A stretch of 64,000 nucleotides of DNA from Psychroflexus aestuariivivens (GTDB taxonomy: Bacteria; Bacteroidota; Bacteroidia; Flavobacteriales; Flavobacteriaceae): NCBI RefSeq assembly GCF_004010055.1, contig NZ_RQVT01000034.1, positions 1-64,000 of the forward strand, written 5' to 3'. Made by a program: the position numbers and the translations under genes. The notes below the pieces were generated by a model that saw only the letters and a program-made list of their open reading frames with translations, was not told where the DNA came from and made no database searches. This document shows positions 25,731-34,971 of this stretch, piece by piece (positions within the stretch are counted from its first letter, which is position 1; each line of letters opens with the position of its first letter).

Positions 25731-28577
25731 ATGAACACTGAATCATTTGCGTCAAGACATATCGGCCCTAGAGATGAATCTGTGCCAGAGATGCTCAAAA
25801 CCATCGGCATAGAATCACTTGGTCAACTTATTTACGAAACTGTTCCCGATGATATCAAGCTAGAAAAACCACTTAATTTGCCTGCGCCTTTAACCGAATA
25901 TGAATTCTCTAATCATATTCACAAGCTCGGTTTAGACAATCAGGTATTTCGTTCATTCATCGGTTTAGGATATCATGAAGCCATCGTTCCGGCTGTGATC
26001 CAAAGAAATATTTTGGAAAATCCGGGATGGTACACCGCTTACACGCCATATCAAGCTGAAATTGCACAAGGCCGACTAGAAGCATTGTTGAATTTCCAAA
26101 CTATGGTTTCGGATCTTACGGGAATGCCTGTGGCTAATGCTTCTTTATTAGATGAAGCTACTGCTGCTGCAGAAGCCATGAGTCTTTTGTTTGCTGTGCG
26201 AAGTCGCGACCAAAAGAAAAACAAAGTGCAAAAATTCTTTGTTGAAGAAAACGTACTTCCACAAACATTAGCTTTATTAGAAACTCGTGCCGAACCGATG
26301 CAAATCGAATTAGTTATTGGTAAACATGATGAATTCAACTTTGGTGATGACTTTTTTGGCGCTTTGGTGCAATACCCAGGTAAATACGGTCAAATTATTG
26401 ATTTTGAAAAATTTACAAAAACAGCCGTAGAAAATGAGATTAAAGTTGCTGTTGCTGCTGATTTGTTAAGTTTAGTCAAGCTAGAAGCCCCAGGCGATTG
26501 GGGTGCAGATGTAGTTGTTGGCACAACTCAAAGGTTTGGAATACCATTAGGTTATGGCGGACCTCATGCGGCTTATTTTGCAACTAAAGAAGATTATAAA
26601 AGAAATATTCCAGGACGAATTATTGGGGTAACTAAAGATGTGGATGGCAATAATTCATTGCGGATGGCGCTTCAAACTCGCGAGCAGCATATCAAGCGTG
26701 ACAAAGCCACCTCCAATATCTGTACCGCACAAGTCTTGCTAGCGGTAATGGCAGGTATGTATGGCGTTTATCACGGGCCAAAAGGTTTGAAACATATCGC
26801 TGACCAAATCCATAGAAAAACTGTCAGTTTAGCAAATGCTTTAGAGAAATTAGGCTTTTACCAAGTCAATTCATTGTATTTTGACACAATTCTTATCAAA
26901 GGTGATGCTGAAAAAATCAAATCTGAAGCAGAATCTAGAGGTTACAACTTCTACTATCCAGATGCAGAATCGATTTCAATTTCTTTGAATGAGACAACAT
27001 CTTCCGAAGATTTAGATCAAATCATCAGTATTTTCGTCAAAGTGGCAAACCAAAATAAAGTTGAAATTTCATCTTTAAGTGAAGGAATTATTGAGTCAAG
27101 TGATTTGCACCGAGAAAGTGAATTCATGACTCACGATGTGTTTAATGTTTATCATTCTGAAACTGAATTGATGCGATACATCAAACGTTTGGAACGTAAA
27201 GATTTGGCATTGAACCATTCTATGATTTCCTTGGGATCTTGTACAATGAAATTGAATGCTGCCGCAGAAATGTTGCCATTATCCAATTCACAATGGGGGA
27301 ACATTCACCCATTTGTGCCAAAAAATCAAGCCAAAGGTTACCAAACCATCTTAAAAGAACTGGAAGATTATCTTACTGAAATCACAGGATTTTCTGCCAC
27401 TTCGCTACAACCAAACTCAGGAGCTCAAGGAGAATACGCAGGATTGATGGTCATTCGCGCCTACCACAAATCTCGTAATGAAAGTCATCGTGACATCTGC
27501 TTAGTACCATCTTCTGCACACGGCACCAACCCCGCTAGCGCTGTTATGGCTGGCATGAAAGTCGTGGTAGTCAAAGCGACAGACAAAGGCAATATAGATG
27601 TAGAAGATTTGAAAGCCAAAGCAGAAAAACACAGCAAAAATCTTGCGGCTCTGATGGTGACTTATCCTTCAACTCACGGCGTTTTTGAATCTGAAATCAG
27701 AAACATTACAAAACTTATTCATGAGCACGGCGGACAAGTTTATATGGATGGAGCCAATATGAATGCCCAAGTTGGCCTAACTAGTCCAGGTAGAATTGGT
27801 GCTGATGTTTGTCATTTGAACTTACATAAAACCTTTGCTATTCCGCATGGTGGCGGCGGTCCAGGTGTTGGTCCGATTTGCGTAGCTAAGCAGTTGGTAG
27901 AATTCCTGCCTAATAATCCTTTGATAGAAACTGGTGGGAAACATGCAATTTCAGCCATTTCTGCAGCCCCATTTGGTTCATCATTTGTATGTTTGATTTC
28001 TTACGCATACATTAGAATGTTGGGTGAAAAAGGTTTGAGAGAATCGACCGAATATGCCATTCTGAATGCAAACTATATTAAATCAAGGTTATCAGAACAC
28101 TATAAAACACTTTATTCTGGAGAACGTGGCAGAGCCGCACACGAAATGATTATTGATTGTCGTGAATTCAACAAAAACAGTGGCATTGAAGTAAAAGACA
28201 TTGCCAAACGTTTAATCGATTACGGATTCCACTCTCCTACTGTTTCGTTCCCAGTGGCTGGCACTATGATGATAGAACCGACAGAAAGTGAAAGCAAAGC
28301 AGAATTGGATCGTTTTTGCGATGCGATGATTGCTATTCGTGAAGAAATTGAAACTTGCCAGAAAGACGAACCTAATAATGTGATGAAGAATGCACCACAT
28401 ACTTTAGCAATGCTTACTGCTGAAGATTGGCCGTATGAATACAGTCGACAAAAAGCAGCCTTCCCACTGCCTTATGTCGCTGAAAACAAATTCTGGCCAA
28501 GTACAAGACGAGTGGACGAAGCTTTTGGGGACAGAAACCTGATGTGTACTTGCGCTCCGATTGAAGCTTATATATAA
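25731..28577 (+). CDS. gcvP: Glycine dehydrogenase (decarboxylating), glycine cleavage P protein
   Basis: 948 residues, full-length single-chain form. P protein decarboxylates glycine and passes the aminomethyl group to lipoyl-H protein. Start at MNTESFASRHIGPRDE, as in the family. N-terminal half includes LLDEATAAAEAM and TREQHIKRDKATSNICTAQ; C-terminal half carries the PLP lysine K700 in NLHKTFAIPHGGGGPG, and the end reads GDRNLMCTCAPIEAY. Monocistronic, with a strong terminator about 30 bases after the stop. It needs lipoylated H protein; lipA is also in this window. Confidence 0.98.
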   Translation: MNTESFASRHIGPRDESVPEMLKTIGIESLGQLIYETVPDDIKLEKPLNLPAPLTEYEFSNHIHKLGLDNQVFRSFIGLGYHEAIVPAVIQRNILENPGWYTAYTPYQAEIAQGRLEALLNFQTMVSDLTGMPVANASLLDEATAAAEAMSLLFAVRSRDQKKNKVQKFFVEENVLPQTLALLETRAEPMQIELVIGKHDEFNFGDDFFGALVQYPGKYGQIIDFEKFTKTAVENEIKVAVAADLLSLVKLEAPGDWGADVVVGTTQRFGIPLGYGGPHAAYFATKEDYKRNIPGRIIGVTKDVDGNNSLRMALQTREQHIKRDKATSNICTAQVLLAVMAGMYGVYHGPKGLKHIADQIHRKTVSLANALEKLGFYQVNSLYFDTILIKGDAEKIKSEAESRGYNFYYPDAESISISLNETTSSEDLDQIISIFVKVANQNKVEISSLSEGIIESSDLHRESEFMTHDVFNVYHSETELMRYIKRLERKDLALNHSMISLGSCTMKLNAAAEMLPLSNSQWGNIHPFVPKNQAKGYQTILKELEDYLTEITGFSATSLQPNSGAQGEYAGLMVIRAYHKSRNESHRDICLVPSSAHGTNPASAVMAGMKVVVVKATDKGNIDVEDLKAKAEKHSKNLAALMVTYPSTHGVFESEIRNITKLIHEHGGQVYMDGANMNAQVGLTSPGRIGADVCHLNLHKTFAIPHGGGGPGVGPICVAKQLVEFLPNNPLIETGGKHAISAISAAPFGSSFVCLISYAYIRMLGEKGLRESTEYAILNANYIKSRLSEHYKTLYSGERGRAAHEMIIDCREFNKNSGIEVKDIAKRLIDYGFHSPTVSFPVAGTMMIEPTESESKAELDRFCDAMIAIREEIETCQKDEPNNVMKNAPHTLAMLTAEDWPYEYSRQKAAFPLPYVAENKFWPSTRRVDEAFGDRNLMCTCAPIEAYI

Positions 28578-28607
28578 GTTTATTTCTACTGATTTAGAAA
28601 ATTATAA

Positions 28608-28642
28608 ACACCTGAATTATTCATTTAATTCAGGTGTTTTTT
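28608..28642 (+). terminator. Rho-independent terminator of gcvP
   Basis: ACACCTGAATTA and TAATTCAGGTGT form a perfect 12-bp stem with loop TTCATT and a T run behind it. Confidence 0.9.
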
Positions 28643-28770
28643 ATAATAAGCCTAACAAAAAGCAACATTCAAATGTGTTTTGACAACAACTTTGAATTCA
28701 TCCTTGAATAGAAAATAGCTTGAGTTTGTAAGCTTGAATTTTAAAAAATTAACAAACACTTACAAGGCTA

Positions 28771-28788
28771 TTTCGTTTATTTCGTTTA
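28771..28788. repeat. Tandem 9-bp repeat before the HTH/PIN operon
   Basis: TTTCGTTTA occurs twice head to tail, ending 31 bases before the antitoxin ATG. Position suggests an operator for the HTH antitoxin, or part of the promoter; not provable here. Confidence 0.35.
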
Positions 28789-28819
28789 ATATTGTCATTG
28801 AAAGCAATTCACAACAATT

Positions 28820-29275
28820 ATGGATAAATCACAAACTATAAACAAACCATCAAAGGACGATCAAAAGCTTGCTATAGAATCCTATAATGCTTTAGCATCC
28901 GTAATTGAGCAGTTAGAAACTGACAATCCAGAGATTGAAATTGAAGCCTTACAAGAACGAATTAAAATTCCTTTGAGTGCATTAAAGTTATTAAGGGAAA
29001 TTTTAAAAACTATGAGTCAAGGCAAGCCGTTTTCTCTCGTCCCCATTGCGACAGAAGTCACGACTCAAAAGGCTGCTGAAATTTTAGGGTGTTCTAGACC
29101 TCATTTAGTAGGATTGCTCGAAGAAGGTAAAATTGAGTACACTAAAATTGGAAAACACAGAAGAGTCAAGTTTTCGGATGTTATGGATTATAAAAACAAA
29201 ATGAAAAGAAGTCAGAAGCAACACATTATTGACATTATGAAATCTGACGAAGAATTAGGCATCTATGATTCATAG
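28820..29275 (+). CDS. Excisionase-like HTH antitoxin
   Basis: 151 residues. Residues about 80-130 (VTTQKAAEILGCSRPHLVGLLEEG, shortened: TQKAAEILGCSRPHLVG, then IGKHRRVKFSDVMDY) form the MerR/excisionase-type winged helix that binds DNA. The N-terminal 75 residues are helical and may wrap the toxin or dimerise. It overlaps the following PIN gene by 11 bases, the classical type II toxin-antitoxin layout, and probably represses the operon. Confidence 0.85.
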   Translation: MDKSQTINKPSKDDQKLAIESYNALASVIEQLETDNPEIEIEALQERIKIPLSALKLLREILKTMSQGKPFSLVPIATEVTTQKAAEILGCSRPHLVGLLEEGKIEYTKIGKHRRVKFSDVMDYKNKMKRSQKQHIIDIMKSDEELGIYDS

Positions 29276-29828
29276 TGTAAGATTCAAATGTGTATTGGAT
29301 ACCAATGTTATTTACCCAATTGAAATCAGAGATTTACTTTTTTGGTTTGCGTATTTCGATATGTTCACGCCTAAGTGGAGTGAGCATATATTCGATGAGT
29401 GGAAAGATGTTATGAAGCGCAAGGGTATTTCAGATGAAGAAGCTACTAAGAGAACAGAAAAGGCAAATCTAGCTTTCCCTGATGCTTTAGTCAAAAATTA
29501 TTCTGGACTAATACCTCATTTGACTTTACCAGATCCAAAAGACTGTCACGTTTTAGCTGCTGCAATAAAAACTAACGCCAACCTAATTGTAATAAACAAT
29601 ATTAAGGATTTCCCTAAAGACTATTTAGCGAATTTTGGTCTAAGAGCAAAAACAGCTGATGATTTCTTGACTGATGTTATAGACTTGAATCTGGATCAAG
29701 CGATAAAGGCATTCAAACAATTGGTTTTAAATAGACGAAATCCGAATTTAGATGAATTTGAAGTCCTGAAAATTCTAAGAAAGCAAGGATTAAAAAATAC
29801 AGCTGATTTTCTACATTCACACCTTTAA
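29265..29828 (+). CDS. PIN domain toxin
   Basis: 187 residues. PIN ribonuclease fold with acidic residues D12 (VLDTNVIYP), E40 or E45 (SEHIFDEW), D90/D93 (LPDPKDCHVLAAA) and D115 (NNIKDFP). The C-terminal about 60 residues are helical and longer than in minimal VapC toxins. Such PIN proteins cleave RNA, often tRNA, when the antitoxin is lost. The start codon lies inside the end of the antitoxin gene. All acidic site residues appear present, so the toxin is probably active. Confidence 0.85.
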   Translation: MIHSVRFKCVLDTNVIYPIEIRDLLFWFAYFDMFTPKWSEHIFDEWKDVMKRKGISDEEATKRTEKANLAFPDALVKNYSGLIPHLTLPDPKDCHVLAAAIKTNANLIVINNIKDFPKDYLANFGLRAKTADDFLTDVIDLNLDQAIKAFKQLVLNRRNPNLDEFEVLKILRKQGLKNTADFLHSHL

Positions 29829-29912
29829 TTCGAGTAACGAATCAATTTATTTTATATATTAAATTCAAGTTTTAAAAAATGTTTTCTAACTTTACATTAG
29901 TTATAAAGACCC

Positions 29913-30641
29913 ATGAATTTTACAAGTGAACAACACGATCGGTTAATTGCTTTCACCAAGCAACACTTCGTTGATTATTATGATGTTCAGCAAATGATTG
30001 TTAAGGATTTGAAAGTTAAAATTCATGAGCAAATCGAAGCAGATCCCGAATTGAATTTTGATGAAGCTTTACAAAAAGCTTTCAAAACCTATGGCGTTTG
30101 CGGGTTTAGTGATGATTTTGAAAAATACACTAAACAAATCAACAAACAATGCTGGTCTTATACTTGGCAAACTACCAAAGGTATTTTGCAAGAATCCAAG
30201 TTATGGCTAGGCGTCTTGCTAATTTTTTTCTGTTCAGTCTTATTTTTAAGTTGGAATCCATTCAATAGTATTTTAGCAATTTCTGTAGCAGGTCTGGCCA
30301 TGGTTTTTGCATTGATCATGATTATTAAACGAAGAAAAAAAATTAAGCATAGACAATACAATCTATATATGGAAGAATTGTTGTCCAACAGCGTCGGTTT
30401 TTTACCCTTTACCTACTTACCCTGGTTGGTCGTTTCCAACTTATATAATTATGCTGGCGACCTATGGTATATCAACTATATTGTTGCTGCAATCATCACT
30501 TTAGAAGCTATAGCTTTATATATTCTGAATTTCAAACTTCCAGAACAAAAACGAGAAATTCTTGAAAAATATCTCACTAAAAATGATTTAGATGCTGATT
30601 TATCATCAGAAGAAAGTATATTAAATACCCAACAATCTTAA
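29913..30641 (+). CDS. Hypothetical four-helix membrane protein
   Basis: 242 residues. The N-terminal 75 residues are soluble and helical (DLKVKIHEQIEADPELNFDE, then ALQKAFKTYG), resembling HAAS-type domains often found on membrane proteins under PadR control, but this likeness is weak. Four hydrophobic segments follow (about 95-113, 115-135, 160-180, 190-210) and a short acidic tail. No function recognised. Stand-alone, about 85 bases after the PIN gene. Confidence 0.6.
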   Translation: MNFTSEQHDRLIAFTKQHFVDYYDVQQMIVKDLKVKIHEQIEADPELNFDEALQKAFKTYGVCGFSDDFEKYTKQINKQCWSYTWQTTKGILQESKLWLGVLLIFFCSVLFLSWNPFNSILAISVAGLAMVFALIMIIKRRKKIKHRQYNLYMEELLSNSVGFLPFTYLPWLVVSNLYNYAGDLWYINYIVAAIITLEAIALYILNFKLPEQKREILEKYLTKNDLDADLSSEESILNTQQS

Positions 30642-30738
30642 AATTTATTTCAAATTGCGAATGATTTAATTTAATTTTGTCCTAAACTTTAAGATTTAAT
30701 CACATTAGCTGTAACTTGCAGAAAAAATTGAATTACCG

Positions 30739-31800
30739 ATGAGTCAAGTAAAAATTGTAGGCGTAGGAAGTTATATCCCTGATCTTATTAAGAAAAACGA
30801 GGATTTTCTTAAGAATGAATTTTACAATCAAGATGAAACAGCATTTGACGCGCATCCAGAAGTAATAATCAAAAAATTCAAAGCCATCACTGGCATCGAA
30901 GAACGACGCTACGTCGATAAAAATTTAAAAACCTCTGATATTGCAACATTTGCTGCAGAAAAATGCATCGAGAATGCAAATATTGATGCAGAAACTTTAG
31001 ACTATATTATTGTAGCACATAATTTTGGTGACGTAGGCTATAATACACAACAAGCAGATACTGTACCAAGCATTGCCTCTAGAGTAAAAGAAAAACTAGA
31101 TATTGATAACCCATCTTGCGTGGCCTACGATTTGCTTTTCGGTTGTCCTGGCTGGATAGAAGGCTGTATACAAGCCCAAGCTTTTATAAAGGCAGGAATG
31201 GCTAAACGCTGTTTGGTTATTGGTGCAGAAACACTTTCTAGAGTCGTAGATCCGAATGATCGTGACAGTATGATTTATGCAGATGGTGCTGGTGCAACAA
31301 TTTTAGAAAGTTCCAAAGATTCTGGCGGAATTTTAGCTCACAAAACTGCCACTTATACTAAAACAGAAGCTAGCTATATTTACTTCGATAAATCTTTTTC
31401 ACCCAATAGAGAAGACGACCGGGGCTATATTAAAATGTACGGCCGCAAAATTTATAATTTTGCACTTTCTAAAGTTCCTGAGGCAATGAAATCTTGCCTA
31501 GAAGCTAGCGGTAAGCAGATTGATGACATCAAAAAAATATTTATTCATCAAGCTAATGAAAAAATGGATTTTGCCATAGTTGATCGGTTTTACAAACTTT
31601 TTGAAAAAGACATGCCCGAAAATATAATGCCGATGAGTATCAACAAACTTGGCAATAGCAGTGTGGCAACTATTCCAACTTTATACGATATGTTTTTGAA
31701 AGGTGAATTTGAGCATGAAGCTTTAGAGTCTGGCGATACAATTATATTTGCAAGCGTAGGTGCAGGAATGAACATAAATGCTATCGTTTATGAAATCTAA
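30739..31800 (+). CDS. 3-oxoacyl-ACP synthase III family protein (KAS III)
   Basis: 353 residues, thiolase-fold condensing enzyme. The KAS III triad is visible: C136 (LLFGCPGW), H270 (IFIHQAN) and N306 (KLGNSSVA). The active-site strand is CVAYDLLFGCPGW instead of the usual DxxAACSGF, and the chain is longer than FabH (about 320), so it is likely a paralogue with a different acyl substrate rather than the housekeeping FabH. First of three plus-strand genes (with a methyltransferase and glycosyltransferase). Product could be a special lipid or precursor; unknown. A TAATTTTG element lies at 30672-30679. Confidence 0.85.
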   Translation: MSQVKIVGVGSYIPDLIKKNEDFLKNEFYNQDETAFDAHPEVIIKKFKAITGIEERRYVDKNLKTSDIATFAAEKCIENANIDAETLDYIIVAHNFGDVGYNTQQADTVPSIASRVKEKLDIDNPSCVAYDLLFGCPGWIEGCIQAQAFIKAGMAKRCLVIGAETLSRVVDPNDRDSMIYADGAGATILESSKDSGGILAHKTATYTKTEASYIYFDKSFSPNREDDRGYIKMYGRKIYNFALSKVPEAMKSCLEASGKQIDDIKKIFIHQANEKMDFAIVDRFYKLFEKDMPENIMPMSINKLGNSSVATIPTLYDMFLKGEFEHEALESGDTIIFASVGAGMNINAIVYEI

Positions 31801-31858
31801 CAGCTTGAAGTGAAGATTTTGAGGTAGATTTTTTATGAAATTGATGAATTACAAATAA

Positions 31859-32383
31859 ATGTACGAAAAAACCTATCCTGACAAGCGTTTCAACATTACT
31901 TTAGATTTTTTAAAAACTCATGCTGCTCCACCACAAACAGTTTTGGATTTAGGTGTGGAAAATCCATTTTCAAAAATCATGACATCTCAGGGTTACCAAG
32001 TTGAAAACACCAAAGGTGAGGATTTAGATTTGGATTATAAAATTGTAGAAACATACGACACTAAATTAACCACTGCTTTTGAAATTTTCGAGCATCTGCT
32101 CTCCCCTATGCAAGTTTTGCAACACATCAAATCCGATTATTTATTTGCCAGCGTGCCTTTGAAATTGTGGTTTGCCTCAGCTTATAGAAGCAAAACGGAT
32201 CCTTGGGACAGACATTACCATGAATTTGAAGACTGGCAATTCGATTGGTTATTAGAAAAAGCTGGCTGGGAAATATTAGATCGTAAAAAATTTAGTAATC
32301 CCGTCAAAAAAATAGGCATTAGACCAATATTAAGACATTTTACGCCTAGATATTATTTAGTGCATTGTCAAAAGAAGTCGTAA
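31859..32383 (+). CDS. Class I methyltransferase-like protein
   Basis: 174 residues. TVLDLGVENPFSKIM resembles the AdoMet motif I strand, with a divergent glycine pattern, and TTAFEIFEHLLSPMQVLQHI matches the motif IV/post-IV region of small-molecule methyltransferases. The C-terminus (RHYHEFEDWQFDWLLEKAGW) is typical of Methyltransf_11-like proteins. Its substrate is unknown. It ends 3 bases before the glycosyltransferase gene. Confidence 0.65.
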   Translation: MYEKTYPDKRFNITLDFLKTHAAPPQTVLDLGVENPFSKIMTSQGYQVENTKGEDLDLDYKIVETYDTKLTTAFEIFEHLLSPMQVLQHIKSDYLFASVPLKLWFASAYRSKTDPWDRHYHEFEDWQFDWLLEKAGWEILDRKKFSNPVKKIGIRPILRHFTPRYYLVHCQKKS

Positions 32384-32386
32384 ATC

Positions 32387-33235
32387 TTGGATATTCTAAT
32401 CATTATACCAGCTTATAACGAAGCACAATTTATAGCTGAATGCTTAGATTCACTTTTGAATCAAAGCATTCTTCCAAAAAAAATTATAGTTGTCGATGAT
32501 GGTTCTACGGATGAAACACCACAAATTCTGAAAAAATATGCTTCTGAAAATCAAATCATTTCAGTTTATACCAAGTCCAAAAGTGATGAACACCAACCAG
32601 GCGCTAAAATTATAGAAGCATTTCAATTTGGCTTAAACCAAGTAGATTTCTCTTATGATGTTTTGTGTAAGTATGATGCCGACTTGGTCTTTCCAGAAAA
32701 TTATTTAGAAATCATGAATGAGGCATACACCAAAAACCCAAATCTAGGGATGTTTGGTGGAATTTGCAGTATTCAGAAAGGCAATGAATGGGTGATTGAA
32801 AATCTTACAAATCAAGATCATATTCGGGGAGCGCTAAAATCCTATAGAAAAGCTTGTTTTGATGATATCGGTGGGTTAGTTACTGCAATGGGCTGGGACA
32901 CAATAGATGAGTTTCAGGCTAGATTCAGAAATTGGGAAGTCCAAACGACATCAGAATTAGTTGTGAAACATCGCAAACCGACTGGACATTCTTATGCTAA
33001 ATCTCTACCCAAACGCTTTGGTATTTCGCTGTTCCAAATGCGGTATAGTTTTATTTTAGCTAGCATCACCTGTATAAAAATGGCTTTCAACAAAAAAAGT
33101 TTTGCGTTTGCCAACAAATCTATTCTTAGTTTTTTGACTGCTAATTCAAAAAAAAATCCCTTCTTAATCAGTGATCAGGAAGGGAAATTCATTAGGAATT
33201 ACCGTTGGAAAAATATTAAGTCGAAATTATTTTAA
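32387..33235 (+). CDS. Family 2 glycosyltransferase
   Basis: 282 residues, starting at a TTG codon (32387) 3 bases after the methyltransferase stop; no ATG fits the GT2 opening ILIIIPAYNEAQFIAECLDS (given here in part). VDDGSTDETP (about 36-45) binds the nucleotide sugar and KYDADLVFP contains the DxD-like metal motif (about 97-105). A conserved Trp-Asp segment AMGWDTIDEFQ lies near 165. It transfers a sugar to an unknown acceptor, likely a glycolipid or glycan, at the cytoplasmic membrane. Its 3' end overlaps the convergent phosphatase gene by 9 bases. Confidence 0.88.
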   Translation: MDILIIIPAYNEAQFIAECLDSLLNQSILPKKIIVVDDGSTDETPQILKKYASENQIISVYTKSKSDEHQPGAKIIEAFQFGLNQVDFSYDVLCKYDADLVFPENYLEIMNEAYTKNPNLGMFGGICSIQKGNEWVIENLTNQDHIRGALKSYRKACFDDIGGLVTAMGWDTIDEFQARFRNWEVQTTSELVVKHRKPTGHSYAKSLPKRFGISLFQMRYSFILASITCIKMAFNKKSFAFANKSILSFLTANSKKNPFLISDQEGKFIRNYRWKNIKSKLF

Positions 33236-34855
33236 AACCTCCGAGATTACTGTCCCCGTAGCTCCGTTTGGTAATTCTATACCTAATAATGCTGAAACTG
33301 TTGGTGCAATATCTGGAATATGATATTTCTTATAACTTTTGCCTTGCTCGATTCCGTTTCCGAAAAATAACATTGGCGCTTGTGTATCGTAACTATTACC
33401 GCTCCCGTGAGTTGACCCTTTATGCGGATAAGTAATATGAGAGGTTTCTAAAACGTAGGCTATATCTCCACTTCTTTTCTGATGAAAACCTCGTTGAATC
33501 AATTCACCAACACCATAACTATAGTTTGTATTTTCCAGCATGTTTCTCGTAAAAACTCTATCTATTTGCTCATATTGGAGTAAGAAATGTTTGATTTCAT
33601 TTTGGATATTTACAAAATCCTGATGTGAATTGAATTTGTCATAATTCAAGAAAATTTGATGATTTTGGATTTTTTCAATGAGATCATTTCCTAAACCTGA
33701 ATTAATTAAGTGTTCGTTTAAAGCATTTTGCATTTGTTCTACTTCAAAATAACCTGCTGGGATTTTTTGATCTTTTAAAAACTGAGGAACATGAACAGCA
33801 CCATGATCGGCAGTAAGGAAAAGTGTGTATTCTCCTTTTCCAACTTTCTCATCCAAAAAAGTCAACAAATCGGCAATGTTTTGATCTAACCTAATGTAGG
33901 TGTCTTGTATTTCTTTAGAATTGACCCCAAAATTATGACCAACGTAGTCTGTGCTAGAAAAACTTAAAGTGAGAACATCTGTATACTCATCTTGGCCTAG
34001 CGTCTCTTGCTCTATGGCTGTTTTGGCAAAATCTAAAAGCAAATCGTTGCCATAGGGTGTAGATTTCAAAATATTGAAACCGCTATTTTCATCGCTTAAT
34101 TTTTTTAATTCATAAGGAAAGGTTGCTTTAGTCTTGCCTTTGAAACCAAATTCATAATTGTTTTCATCTTCACCACTTTCAATATAGGAATCTATGTCTG
34201 CATAGGTGTCCCAAGTTTTTAGATAATTCTTTGCCACATTAGATTTATTGAATTTTTCAACCCATTTCGGCAATGCTTTCATATAAAAATCACTACTTAT
34301 AAAATGCCCTAAATCTCCACCATAAAACCAATAAGCTGCATTGGCAGTATGACCTGCCGGTAGAATTGCGCCTCGATCTTTAATTGACACACCAATTGTT
34401 TTGCCTTTAAATTGAGTATGCAAACGATTTTGGTCTGCAAAACTTGTGGTTAGCATTCGGTGTGGAGACATTTTTCCATCAGAATTATCTTTATCTAAAC
34501 CGAGCGGTGTCACACTATAATCTGAAGCACAATAGACACTTTCTTTTAAAAATTTATCATACCAATTGTTGGCCACAATACCATGATTCATTGGACTTGT
34601 ACCAGTAAAAACTGAAGCATGACCAGGTCCTGTATAAGTTGGTACATAATCGAAATGAAAATTTTTCATTTCAAATCCTTCACGTTTCAAACGTTTGAAG
34701 CCATCTTCAGAATAATGTTTTTGAAATTTAGTAAGGTAGTCAAATCTCATTTGGTCGACTACAATGCCAACAACCAATTTGGTTTTGTTAGTATTCTGCG
34801 CTTGAAACGGAAGAACGTAAAGTGTCAGAAACAATAGCCAGAGTAATTTTTTCAT
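33227..34855 (-). CDS. PafA-like alkaline phosphatase
   Basis: 542 residues with signal peptide (residues 1-19, ending FQAQ). Active-site pieces match the phosphate-irrepressible phosphatase PafA: D34 (VDQMRFDY), the nucleophile T75 (YTGPGHAS), N97 (VANNWYD), the K159/R161 pair (SIKDRGAILPAGH) that sets phosphomonoesterase rather than diesterase specificity, and metal ligands TADHGAVHVP. It is periplasmic and releases phosphate from organic esters independent of phosphate starvation. A TATCTTTG element precedes it. Convergent with the GT2 gene and probably not functionally tied to it. Confidence 0.92.
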   Translation of the reverse strand: MKKLLWLLFLTLYVLPFQAQNTNKTKLVVGIVVDQMRFDYLTKFQKHYSEDGFKRLKREGFEMKNFHFDYVPTYTGPGHASVFTGTSPMNHGIVANNWYDKFLKESVYCASDYSVTPLGLDKDNSDGKMSPHRMLTTSFADQNRLHTQFKGKTIGVSIKDRGAILPAGHTANAAYWFYGGDLGHFISSDFYMKALPKWVEKFNKSNVAKNYLKTWDTYADIDSYIESGEDENNYEFGFKGKTKATFPYELKKLSDENSGFNILKSTPYGNDLLLDFAKTAIEQETLGQDEYTDVLTLSFSSTDYVGHNFGVNSKEIQDTYIRLDQNIADLLTFLDEKVGKGEYTLFLTADHGAVHVPQFLKDQKIPAGYFEVEQMQNALNEHLINSGLGNDLIEKIQNHQIFLNYDKFNSHQDFVNIQNEIKHFLLQYEQIDRVFTRNMLENTNYSYGVGELIQRGFHQKRSGDIAYVLETSHITYPHKGSTHGSGNSYDTQAPMLFFGNGIEQGKSYKKYHIPDIAPTVSALLGIELPNGATGTVISEVLK

Positions 34856-34870
34856 ATTTAAATTTTAAAG

Positions 34871-34878
34871 CAAAGATA
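34871..34878 (-). promoter_or_regulatory. Candidate -7 element for the PafA-like gene
   Basis: TATCTTTG on the minus strand, 16 bases before the ATG, fits TAnnTTTG. Confidence 0.45.
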
Positions 34879-34971
34879 AGTATTCGTCTAAAATCTGAGA
34901 TTATCTGTGAGTTAAATAGAAACCTCAAGATTTTATTATATTTTTATGCAAAATTCTAATTAACGCAGAAC

